Shown here in pieces: positions 8,405 to 15,734 of a stretch of DNA of 34,291 nucleotides. The stretch lies in NCBI RefSeq assembly GCF_020539865.1, contig NZ_JAJBQV010000022.1:1-34291 (forward strand), given 5' to 3'. Under the pieces are notes generated by a model. The model saw nothing but the letters and a program-made list of their open reading frames with translations. It did not search any database and was not told the origin of the DNA. Position 1 is the stretch's first letter, and every line of letters begins with the position of its first letter. The DNA comes from Megasphaera elsdenii. Lineage in GTDB: Bacteria > Bacillota > Negativicutes > Veillonellales > Megasphaeraceae. The translations under genes and the position numbers were made by a program.

Positions 8405-8435
8405 AAGAAGCTATTCTTCAATCAACCCGCTTCTT
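8405..8435 (-). other. Intercistronic hairpin between ilvC and ilvB
   Basis: AAGAAGC (8405-8411) pairs with GCTTCTT (8429-8435). It has no proper U run on the minus strand, so it looks more like a processing or stability element than a terminator. Confidence 0.35.
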
Positions 8436-8463
8436 GGATTTGTTTCCAACTTCAAACTATGTC

Positions 8464-9504
<1,041 letters not shown>

Positions 9505-9544
9505 TTATCTCGTTGGGATTTAGAGATTCGTCGAAAGAGGCCAA

Positions 9545-9853
9545 CAAAAAAACTCCGCCCCTCATTGAGGGACGGAGTACTATTCCGCGATACCACCCTG
9601 ATTCCCGGCGCATTACTGCAACCAAGCTCTCTACAACGTACCAACATACGCGTTTCCTATAACGTGGAAAAATCGTCAGTGCTTAATCTTGCTTCAGCAC
9701 TTCTCTTCGGGGATGATTTTCAATCGCCATTCATTACCGGCTCGCACCAGCCGCCGGTTCTCTGGGAATGTCCGGACGAACTACTCTTTCCCGTCATCAG
9801 ATTTCACTATATGCTTTGCGAGCCGTTATCGTTGCGGCCCGTTTGAAAAGCTT
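9545..9853 (-). promoter_or_regulatory. T-box riboswitch of the ilv operon, probably Ile (AUC) specifier
   Basis: Core GGTGGTATCGCGG is the complement of about 9585-9597, followed by a terminator with a long stem (about 9552-9577) and a U run (9552-9546). Stem I has CAGAGA and the distal CCGGC/GCCGG hairpin with CTGGTG. The specifier region reads GATTGAAAATCATCC, complement of 9725-9711; ATC at 9717-9715 is the likely specifier. Low charged tRNA-Ile would allow read-through into ilvC. Confidence 0.92.
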
Positions 9854-9859
9854 GAACAC

Positions 9860-9888
9860 ATTCTACAAAAACCTGCCCCGTTTGTCAA
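9860..9888 (-). promoter_or_regulatory. Sigma-A type promoter of the ilv operon
   Basis: TTGACA (9888-9883), 17 bp spacer, TAGAAT (9865-9860). Transcription would start near 9853, at the T-box leader. Confidence 0.85.
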
Positions 9889-9946
9889 TGGCTTTTTGGA
9901 AATTTTCTAAAAAAAGTTCAGTTAAACGTTTTTCTACCTAAAATCA

Positions 9947-11182
9947 TTAAGCCCGGCGATTGCCGAGATACCATTTCACAAATTGTTGGGCAATGCGACC
10001 ATTGCGGCCGGAGTGTTCCATTTCCCAACGGACGCCTTCGACGCGCAGTTCTTCCGAATCCAAAGTAATGCCGGCTTTTTTCAATTCATGGGCGATGATC
10101 TGCAAGTATTCATCCTGCGTCGGCGCCGAGTAATGGAGGATAAGGCCAAAGCGGTCTGACAGGGAAATAGATTCATTCGTACTATCGTCGCGGTAGACTT
10201 CATCCAGTTCATCGTTGCGGTCGCGCCACGTTTCCTTCAAGAGGTGGCGGCGGTTCGATGTTGCATAAATAAGCACATTCTTCGGCTGCGGTGTAACGCC
10301 GCCGTCGATGGCCGATTTAAGATATTTATACTCTTTTTCATTTTCATCAAAGGACAAGTCGTCCAGAAAGAGGATGAACTTCTTGCTGCCGATATCACCG
10401 AGCCGTTCCATGAGCTGCTGCAAGTTATGGAGTTGGCCGCGCTGGACCTGGATAAGACGCAGGCCTTGTTCATGATAGCGGCAGACCAGGGCTTTGACGG
10501 CTGTCGACTTGCCCGTCCCGCGAGAGCCTGTCAGAAGAACGTTGTTAGCAGCCCGGTCGGCCAGAAAGGCCGTCGTATTGGCCAAGAGTTTTTCCTTCTG
10601 AGCCGCATAACCGATGAGGTCATCCCAAGCCAGATGGGGGAAGTTCTCGATGCCTACGAGATCCCCGTGTTCACCGATGCGGAAGGCCATGAACTGCGCC
10701 AGTTTGCCCCGGCCATATACTGCATAATGATGCAGCAAGACTTTTGTCGCTTCTTCCGGCGTCGACGCTGCCATGAGGGCCGTTTCCAAAGTCTGGACAC
10801 AGCCGTAGACTTTGGGGACAGCCGGTTCGTAGTTGTCGAGAAAATCGACGTCGAGGAAGTCGGAAGCGGCCTTTTGCAGATACGGCCAGAGCAGCGTCAT
10901 ATCCCAGAGCAGCGCCTTGGTCATACCCGTACCGGCCTTGCCCGACCGTTCAATGGCTTCAGCAGCAACCGTATCGCCTTCCCCCAAAAGATAGAGAAAA
11001 TACTGGCGCAGGATATTGCCGCTAAGGCCCAGCTGTTCAGCCCGTTCCAAGAGAACCGCTGCCGCTTCATGTTTACCAAAAGGATTATCCCCCTGTTCCT
11101 GGACGGCCAGCAGAGCCTTGATAACTGGATCCTGTAAAAAATTGCGGCATACGACGAGGCCGCGCAGACTTTTATTTTCCAT
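9947..11182 (-). CDS. DUF815 family AAA ATPase
   Basis: A 411-residue ATP-binding protein of the DUF815 family. Walker A is GSRGTGKST (219-227) and Walker B is FILFLDDLSF (D274, D275); a C-terminal arginine-rich segment SDRFGLILHY follows the sensor region. The N-terminal half is helical and of unknown role. The family is widespread in Gram-positive bacteria and its function is not established. GGGAGG lies 7-8 nt before ATG 11182. It has its own promoter with a palindrome in the spacer, and lies 117 nt downstream of folP on the same strand. Confidence 0.88.
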   Translation of the reverse strand: MENKSLRGLVVCRNFLQDPVIKALLAVQEQGDNPFGKHEAAAVLLERAEQLGLSGNILRQYFLYLLGEGDTVAAEAIERSGKAGTGMTKALLWDMTLLWPYLQKAASDFLDVDFLDNYEPAVPKVYGCVQTLETALMAASTPEEATKVLLHHYAVYGRGKLAQFMAFRIGEHGDLVGIENFPHLAWDDLIGYAAQKEKLLANTTAFLADRAANNVLLTGSRGTGKSTAVKALVCRYHEQGLRLIQVQRGQLHNLQQLMERLGDIGSKKFILFLDDLSFDENEKEYKYLKSAIDGGVTPQPKNVLIYATSNRRHLLKETWRDRNDELDEVYRDDSTNESISLSDRFGLILHYSAPTQDEYLQIIAHELKKAGITLDSEELRVEGVRWEMEHSGRNGRIAQQFVKWYLGNRRA

Positions 11183-11219
11183 GTAGAAACCTCCCTATTT
11201 GCTTAGATATATTTGAGCC

Positions 11220-11249
11220 ATTATACCGCCGTCAGGCCACGGCGGTCAA
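11220..11249 (-). promoter_or_regulatory. Promoter of the DUF815 gene with palindromic operator in the spacer
   Basis: TTGACC (11249-11244), 18 bp spacer, TATAAT (11225-11220). A perfect inverted repeat, ACCGCCGT (11225-11232) and ACGGCGGT (11239-11246), fills the spacer and touches both boxes. No U run follows, so a terminator is less likely than an operator, though it could also end the folP transcript. Confidence 0.55.
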
Positions 11250-11299
11250 GGAAGTTCCGTCATATTTATGCAGTAAAAGGTTTTACCAAGCTACTTTTC

Positions 11300-12127
11300 C
11301 TAACGCAGGGCATCGGCCATCTTGCACATGCGGACGATGGGTTTGACATCATGGACGCGGACAATTGCACAACCGGCCAGAACACCAGCGACACAGGTCG
11401 TCCCAGTCCCTTCCATCCGTTCTGTAACCGGCAAGTCGAGAATTTTGCCGATAAAGCCTTTGCGGCTCGTCCCCAGTAACATAGGATACGGCAGGGCCGT
11501 CAGGTCCCGTAAATGTTTCATGACATAGACATTCTGGTCAAAATCCTTGCCAAAGCCAATGCCCGGGTCAGTGATAATCTGGTCCTGGCTCATGCCGGCC
11601 CGGTCGGCAATGATGGCCGAACGGATGAAAAAGCGCTTCATATCCTCGATGATGTCACTGTATTCCGTACCGTCCTGGTTATGCATGACGACGACAGGGA
11701 CACCGTATTTCGCGGCTACTGCTGCCATCTGGCCCGGTTCCGGCCCATATTGGAGGCCCCAGATGTCATTCATGATATGAGCGCCCGTACGCATGGCATA
11801 ATCCGCTGTTTCCGCCTTATACGTATCGACGGAGATAGGGACCGGGCAGGCTTCGACGAGGCGCGGCAAAATCGTTTCCAATCGAGAAATCTCTTCAGCT
11901 GCCGAAATCGGCGTAAAGCCCGGCCGCGCCGATTCAGCACCGATATCGATGATATCCGCCCCTTCAGCTACCATCTCTTCCATATGCTTCAAAGCAACAT
12001 CAGCGTTATTCCACTTCCCGCCATCAGAAAAAGAATCAGGCGTATAATTGAGGACCCCCATGACCAGTGTCCGTTCCCCGACAGTCAAAGATTTTCCATC
12101 TTTCCAATGATAATGACGAACTTCCAT
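11300..12127 (-). CDS. folP: Dihydropteroate synthase
   Basis: Joins p-aminobenzoate to dihydropterin pyrophosphate in folate synthesis; target of sulfonamides. A TIM-barrel enzyme of 275 residues. Signature 1 is MGVLNYTPDSFSDGG (23-37), signature 2 is DIGAESARPG (61-70, with Ala in place of the common Thr), followed by SVDTYKAE, DPGIGFGKD and LGTSRKGFIG, all family marks. ATG 12127 has GGGAGG 7 nt upstream; a longer reading would pass through a terminator hairpin. No other folate gene is next to it. A leader with a strong terminator lies between promoter and gene. Confidence 0.95.
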   Translation of the reverse strand: MEVRHYHWKDGKSLTVGERTLVMGVLNYTPDSFSDGGKWNNADVALKHMEEMVAEGADIIDIGAESARPGFTPISAAEEISRLETILPRLVEACPVPISVDTYKAETADYAMRTGAHIMNDIWGLQYGPEPGQMAAVAAKYGVPVVVMHNQDGTEYSDIIEDMKRFFIRSAIIADRAGMSQDQIITDPGIGFGKDFDQNVYVMKHLRDLTALPYPMLLGTSRKGFIGKILDLPVTERMEGTGTTCVAGVLAGCAIVRVHDVKPIVRMCKMADALR

Positions 12128-12142
12128 GATACTACCTCCCAA

Positions 12143-12224
12143 TAAAAAAAAGAGATAACGAAGGCGCCCAAAAGGACGCACAGTCGTTATCTCTAAACAT
12201 CAAGTCCGTAACCTGTACGTTACC
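12143..12224 (-). promoter_or_regulatory. Attenuator-like leader of folP with intrinsic terminator
   Basis: On the minus strand an 11-bp stem AGAGATAACGA (12194-12184) with TCGTTATCTCT (12161-12151), extended by GCGTCC/GGGCGC, is followed by eight U (12150-12143), all before folP. Upstream GGTAACG (12224-12218) can pair with CGTTATC of the terminator 3' arm, or fold locally as GTAAC/GTTAC. That is the layout of an antiterminator/terminator switch. No known riboswitch class recognised. Confidence 0.55.
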
Positions 12225-12229
12225 CGTTT

Positions 12230-12258
12230 ATTATAGCAAAAGAAGGATGTTCTCACAA
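12230..12258 (-). promoter_or_regulatory. Promoter of folP leader
   Basis: TTGTGA (12258-12253), 17 bp spacer, TATAAT (12235-12230). Confidence 0.7.
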
Positions 12259-12303
12259 GTACGCGAAAATCCAACGACTATACTAGTGAAAAACAGCAAT
12301 TTG

Positions 12304-12331
12304 TTGACGTAAAGTAACTTCATGATATACT
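12304..12331 (+). promoter_or_regulatory. Promoter of the YgiD-like dioxygenase gene
   Basis: TTGACG (12304-12309), 16 bp spacer, TATACT (12326-12331). Confidence 0.65.
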
Positions 12332-12379
12332 TAAGATGGTTTTATCTTTATGGTTCTATGCAAAGGGGGATTCATGATA

Positions 12380-13153
12380 ATGAAAAAAACGCCTGTTATC
12401 TTCACCGGTCATGGCAGTCCGATGCTGGCTATCGATGAAAACGACTTGACGCGTGAAATGCAGCGCGTCGGCACAGACGTTCTGACCAGTGAGGACAACC
12501 CGAAAGCCATCTTGGCCATCTCGGCCCATTGGTATGTCCCAGGCACGTATATCCAGAGTGCCGAAAAGCCGCGCCAAATCTACGATATGTATGGCTTCCC
12601 AGAAGAGCTCTATCAGCTCCAATACCCAGCCAAGGGCTGTCCAGAACTGACCCAGGACATCTGCCAGCTGTTAGGCAATGACGTTACTATCGACGATTCA
12701 TGGGGCATCGATCACGGAACATGGAGTGTTATGGTCCACATGTTTCCCGATGCGCCCGTCCCCCTCGTCCAGCTTTCTGTAAACAGCACGTTTACGCCGG
12801 AGCAATGCTTTGAACTCGGCCAGAAGCTAGCTCCACTCCGCGAAAAAGGCTATCTCATCTGGGCTAGCGGCAACATCGTCCACAACCTGCGCCGCGTCGA
12901 ATGGAACAAGCGCGGCGGCTCTGAAGCGGCCAAACATTTCAACCAAGACATCGTCGATAACGTCATCGCCGGCAATGTCGATGACGTCATCCACTACGAA
13001 AACCACGAACACGCAGCCTACGCCGTACCGACACCGGAACACTACCTGCCCCTGCTCTATTGCCTGGGCGCTGCCGGAACGGATAAAGCTACGCCATTCA
13101 ATAATATCTGCACCCTAGGATCCATGGCTATGACCGGATTCGTCTGGGCGTGA
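12380..13153 (+). CDS. ygiD: LigB/YgiD-type extradiol ring-cleavage dioxygenase family protein
   Basis: A 257-residue member of the LigB superfamily, DODA/YgiD branch, whose characterised members open catechol rings such as DOPA with O2 at a divalent metal. Candidate metal ligands are visible: H11 in GHGSPM, H50 in SAHWYVPG, H168 in GNIVHNLRR and H221 in PTPEHYLPL; H112 in the IDHGTW segment is also conserved. ATG 12374 (MIMKKTPV) is an alternative start: AGGGGG lies 4 nt before it and 10 nt before ATG 12380. A single-gene unit with its own promoter and terminator. An oxygen-using role is odd for an anaerobe; another substrate is possible. Confidence 0.85.
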   Translation: MKKTPVIFTGHGSPMLAIDENDLTREMQRVGTDVLTSEDNPKAILAISAHWYVPGTYIQSAEKPRQIYDMYGFPEELYQLQYPAKGCPELTQDICQLLGNDVTIDDSWGIDHGTWSVMVHMFPDAPVPLVQLSVNSTFTPEQCFELGQKLAPLREKGYLIWASGNIVHNLRRVEWNKRGGSEAAKHFNQDIVDNVIAGNVDDVIHYENHEHAAYAVPTPEHYLPLLYCLGAAGTDKATPFNNICTLGSMAMTGFVWA

Positions 13154-13154
13154 A

Positions 13155-13188
13155 AAAAGGGCTTGTCATCATACGACAAGCCCTTTTT
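13155..13188 (+). terminator. Intrinsic terminator after the ygiD-like gene
   Basis: Stem GGGCTTGTC (13159-13167) with GACAAGCCC (13175-13183), then five T. Confidence 0.85.
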
Positions 13189-13197
13189 GAGTTGTTA

Positions 13198-13282
13198 GTG
13201 GCTAGTGGTTCGGGGTTAGCGGATAGTTTTAAATTTAAAGGTTTTCTCTGCAAACTACAAACTCTGTGCTACAAACTATAAA
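13198..13282. repeat. Degenerate intergenic repeats
   Basis: No gene seen. The stretch holds TTAGTGGCTAGTGG (13196-13209), the palindrome TTTAAATTTAAA near 13230 and repeated CAAACT/CTACAAACT units (13250-13280). Similar strings occur at 21490-21510, 26680-26760 and 29530. Confidence 0.4.
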
Positions 13283-13285
13283 GTA

Positions 13286-13334
13286 AACGGGGCTGCGCAT
13301 GATGACAAAATTCTTCGTGCAACAGCCCCTTTTA
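13286..13334. terminator. Hairpin between the convergent ygiD-like and restriction genes
   Basis: GGGGCTG (13289-13295) pairs with CAGCCCC (13323-13329), followed by four T on the plus strand. The loop holds CTTCGTGC, shared with other terminators of the window. Probably ends the restriction operon or backs up the upstream terminator. Confidence 0.55.
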
Positions 13335-13339
13335 TAAAT

Positions 13340-14257
13340 TCAACGCGGCCCCATAAACCGATTGCCGTTAAGATGAATCATGTGATCTGGTTCATCGGCA
13401 ATCCAAACTTCGGTTTCCCAAGCTAAGTCCGCCACAAAGCGTTTGTAGACGGTTACATCAGGAAAAGCGGTAACATAGATTTTCCCGCTCGTGACCTGCT
13501 GAGTCATAGCTTCCAATTCTTGTAAGCGTTTAGGACTCATAGGACCCACGGAGGTCACGGCTTCAACAAAGTAAATCCAGTCGACGTCCTTGCAATACAG
13601 GATGACATCGGGCAACTTATCATGTTCTGTCAAAGCAATTCCTAATTGTTTCAGTAACGTCTGGTTTTCCACTAAGTTCTTGTTAGTCGTATCACCAACA
13701 TACAAGCAAATAGCCCCTGGTGCAAAGCGCGGTGCAAATTCTTCCAAGATAGCTTTTTGTAAGGCATTATGCTTACCTGGTGAAAAAGTATAGGCCGTCT
13801 CATTAATCATGACTGGCATTTTCTGAACGTTTTTTTTCGATGCGTAAATGGAAATCAGTGATTCGTGAACATCAGTAAATTCTTTCAAAGATGGTTCCCA
13901 TAAATCGGTGTGAAAAGTCTGCAAAAGGCGGACTGTTTCCTGAGTCAACCGATAGCGATAGTTGGGACTATTCGTCGCTTTTCCATTATCTTCAATCAAA
14001 GCGGCATTGCGAAAATGATGCATAGCCTGCTTTCGGAACGTTTCCCGACTATTCTCTGCATAATCAACTTCATAATTCAGATTAACGAACTGAATTATAT
14101 CGTGAATACGAATCCACTCATTGCTAGCCTGACACCAGTCATCATCAGGCCGTATATGAGCCAAAGCCAGCAAACTCAACGCACAAATAGGCGTTTGCTG
14201 GCGTTCGGGCATCCCAATAGCTCTAAGAATGGCTTGAGCTTCGCTGATTTTTCCCAT
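13340..14257 (-). CDS. BsuBI/PstI-family type II restriction endonuclease
   Basis: A 305-residue protein resembling the BsuBI/PstI restriction enzymes, which cut CTGCAG. The N-terminal half (about 1-135) looks like the family's helical DNA-binding part. The C-terminal half has a PD-(D/E)xK-like core: LPDVIL (PD at 216-217), then WIYFVEAV (E232) and GPMSPKR (238-244). GGAGGG lies 8 nt before ATG 14257. The start overlaps the end of the methyltransferase by 35 bp, so it is translated after its partner. Less GC-rich than the genes upstream, which hints at transfer. The exact recognition site cannot be read from the sequence; CTGCAG does occur in the window (for example near 16289 and 22691). Confidence 0.85.
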   Translation of the reverse strand: MGKISEAQAILRAIGMPERQQTPICALSLLALAHIRPDDDWCQASNEWIRIHDIIQFVNLNYEVDYAENSRETFRKQAMHHFRNAALIEDNGKATNSPNYRYRLTQETVRLLQTFHTDLWEPSLKEFTDVHESLISIYASKKNVQKMPVMINETAYTFSPGKHNALQKAILEEFAPRFAPGAICLYVGDTTNKNLVENQTLLKQLGIALTEHDKLPDVILYCKDVDWIYFVEAVTSVGPMSPKRLQELEAMTQQVTSGKIYVTAFPDVTVYKRFVADLAWETEVWIADEPDHMIHLNGNRFMGPR

Positions 14258-15734
14258 GTAAAAATCCCTCCAAGATTTGATTGCACGTTTTTTCTGTTAT
14301 ATCGGATTGCTTCAACAATGCTCGCCCTAGTTCTTCAATAATCGAAATAGCTGGAACAGGCATATGATTGATTTCTGTAGCATTGACCTGCGTAGAACCA
14401 TTGAGTACCCGGTAATATACATCATAAAGGGTAGAATTGAATAAAACATATAGCCCATATACTACATCTTTAGACAATGTATGGTCCGCATTATCAATGA
14501 AATTGATTTTATTCTGCGTGCTTATGGTCTGATATTGCGGAAATTGTTCTGCCAAATAAATACCACATTGTAATCGGCGCTTTTCCTCCTTTGCCGTAAA
14601 CCGCCTGATAAACAAATAATTAGTATTAGGCTGTACCAAACTTTTCCGGGATGGTACTAAATATTCCCCTTCTTTACCAATCGGAAAGCAAATATGACCG
14701 TTTTGTATATGCTGGGCAAAAAAGAGCGGTACGGCCCCATCGACTTCAGTATTCCGCAAAGACTCCCTCTCCCTAAAATCAACAGTCAATCCCGTTTTCA
14801 TTTTCATACCGAAATCTGGCAGGGTATAGGGAAATGTGTTTAACAAGCAGATAGTGTCCACTTCCCGATGATTAGTCATCAAAAAGACATACTGGTCCGC
14901 TCCGGAAACTACAGCCGAATAAGGCAATGAAATCTGCTGTAAATGACGGAAATCACAATTAGATTCAGAAGAAGTGACCAATATATCCGAAGGAACCTGA
15001 CGCTGTTTCCGTATCTTGACAATCATCGTTTCTTGCAATACCTGTTCGGTATCAAAGACCTTATCCCGACTGGTAAACAAGTGAATCTGTTCAATCACGC
15101 CATGACTGAATAAATATTGGCGAAAGCGCTTAAAATACATGCCACTTGTCCAAGATCGGGGAATGATGTAAACCATTTCTCCGCTGTCACAGACATTAAA
15201 TAACGACATAGCCGCAAAGAGAAAATATAAATTAGGGGCGCCGTAACAGATTGCCGGCATAGCTTTAGCTTCAGGCGCATCTTTTCCGATTTTCATATAC
15301 GGCGGATTGCCAATACAGAGGTCGCAAGTGACGCCTGATTCTGGGAACAATCCTCCATTGAAAGCATTTTCCTGACTTGTAATATAATTCAAAGTGCGGA
15401 GCTCATAGTCAGCTTTTTTCAAACAATGAGCGGTAACATAACGAAGATTATCCTCTAAAACAGGAATGATTTTTTCGTCTGTTTCATAACATATAAGGTG
15501 TACTCGTTCCACTGATGGGATTGCCGAAATACGCTCCAATAAAGCAGCCGTAAGGATACCCGTGCCAGCTCCGGGATCTAATATGGTAATCTCAGGCTGT
15601 GCAGGGATAGCAAACAGCCCGGCCATGAACCGGGCTGTTTCTATGCTGGTAAAGAATTGACCACTTTTTTTGCGAATCTGTTTAGGCTTGGATTCCATGT
15701 AGGCCGCCGTTTGTCGAACTACATACTCTAACAT
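14223..15734 (-). CDS. N6-adenine DNA methyltransferase of a BsuBI/PstI-type R-M system
   Basis: A 503-residue DNA methyltransferase that would protect host DNA by methylating adenine in the target site. Motif order is gamma-class: KKSGQFFTS near 22-30 (motif X region), DPGAGTG at 53-59 (SAM binding, motif I), and NPPY at 143-146 (catalytic motif IV). The C-terminal part holds the target recognition region. AAGGAAGG lies 3 nt before ATG 15734, and the first 7 bases overlap the end of the YhaN gene, so it is coupled to it. The restriction enzyme follows with overlap. Base composition is more AT-rich than YhaN, suggesting separate acquisition. Confidence 0.9.
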   Translation of the reverse strand: MLEYVVRQTAAYMESKPKQIRKKSGQFFTSIETARFMAGLFAIPAQPEITILDPGAGTGILTAALLERISAIPSVERVHLICYETDEKIIPVLEDNLRYVTAHCLKKADYELRTLNYITSQENAFNGGLFPESGVTCDLCIGNPPYMKIGKDAPEAKAMPAICYGAPNLYFLFAAMSLFNVCDSGEMVYIIPRSWTSGMYFKRFRQYLFSHGVIEQIHLFTSRDKVFDTEQVLQETMIVKIRKQRQVPSDILVTSSESNCDFRHLQQISLPYSAVVSGADQYVFLMTNHREVDTICLLNTFPYTLPDFGMKMKTGLTVDFRERESLRNTEVDGAVPLFFAQHIQNGHICFPIGKEGEYLVPSRKSLVQPNTNYLFIRRFTAKEEKRRLQCGIYLAEQFPQYQTISTQNKINFIDNADHTLSKDVVYGLYVLFNSTLYDVYYRVLNGSTQVNATEINHMPVPAISIIEELGRALLKQSDITEKTCNQILEGFLHGKNQRSSSHS

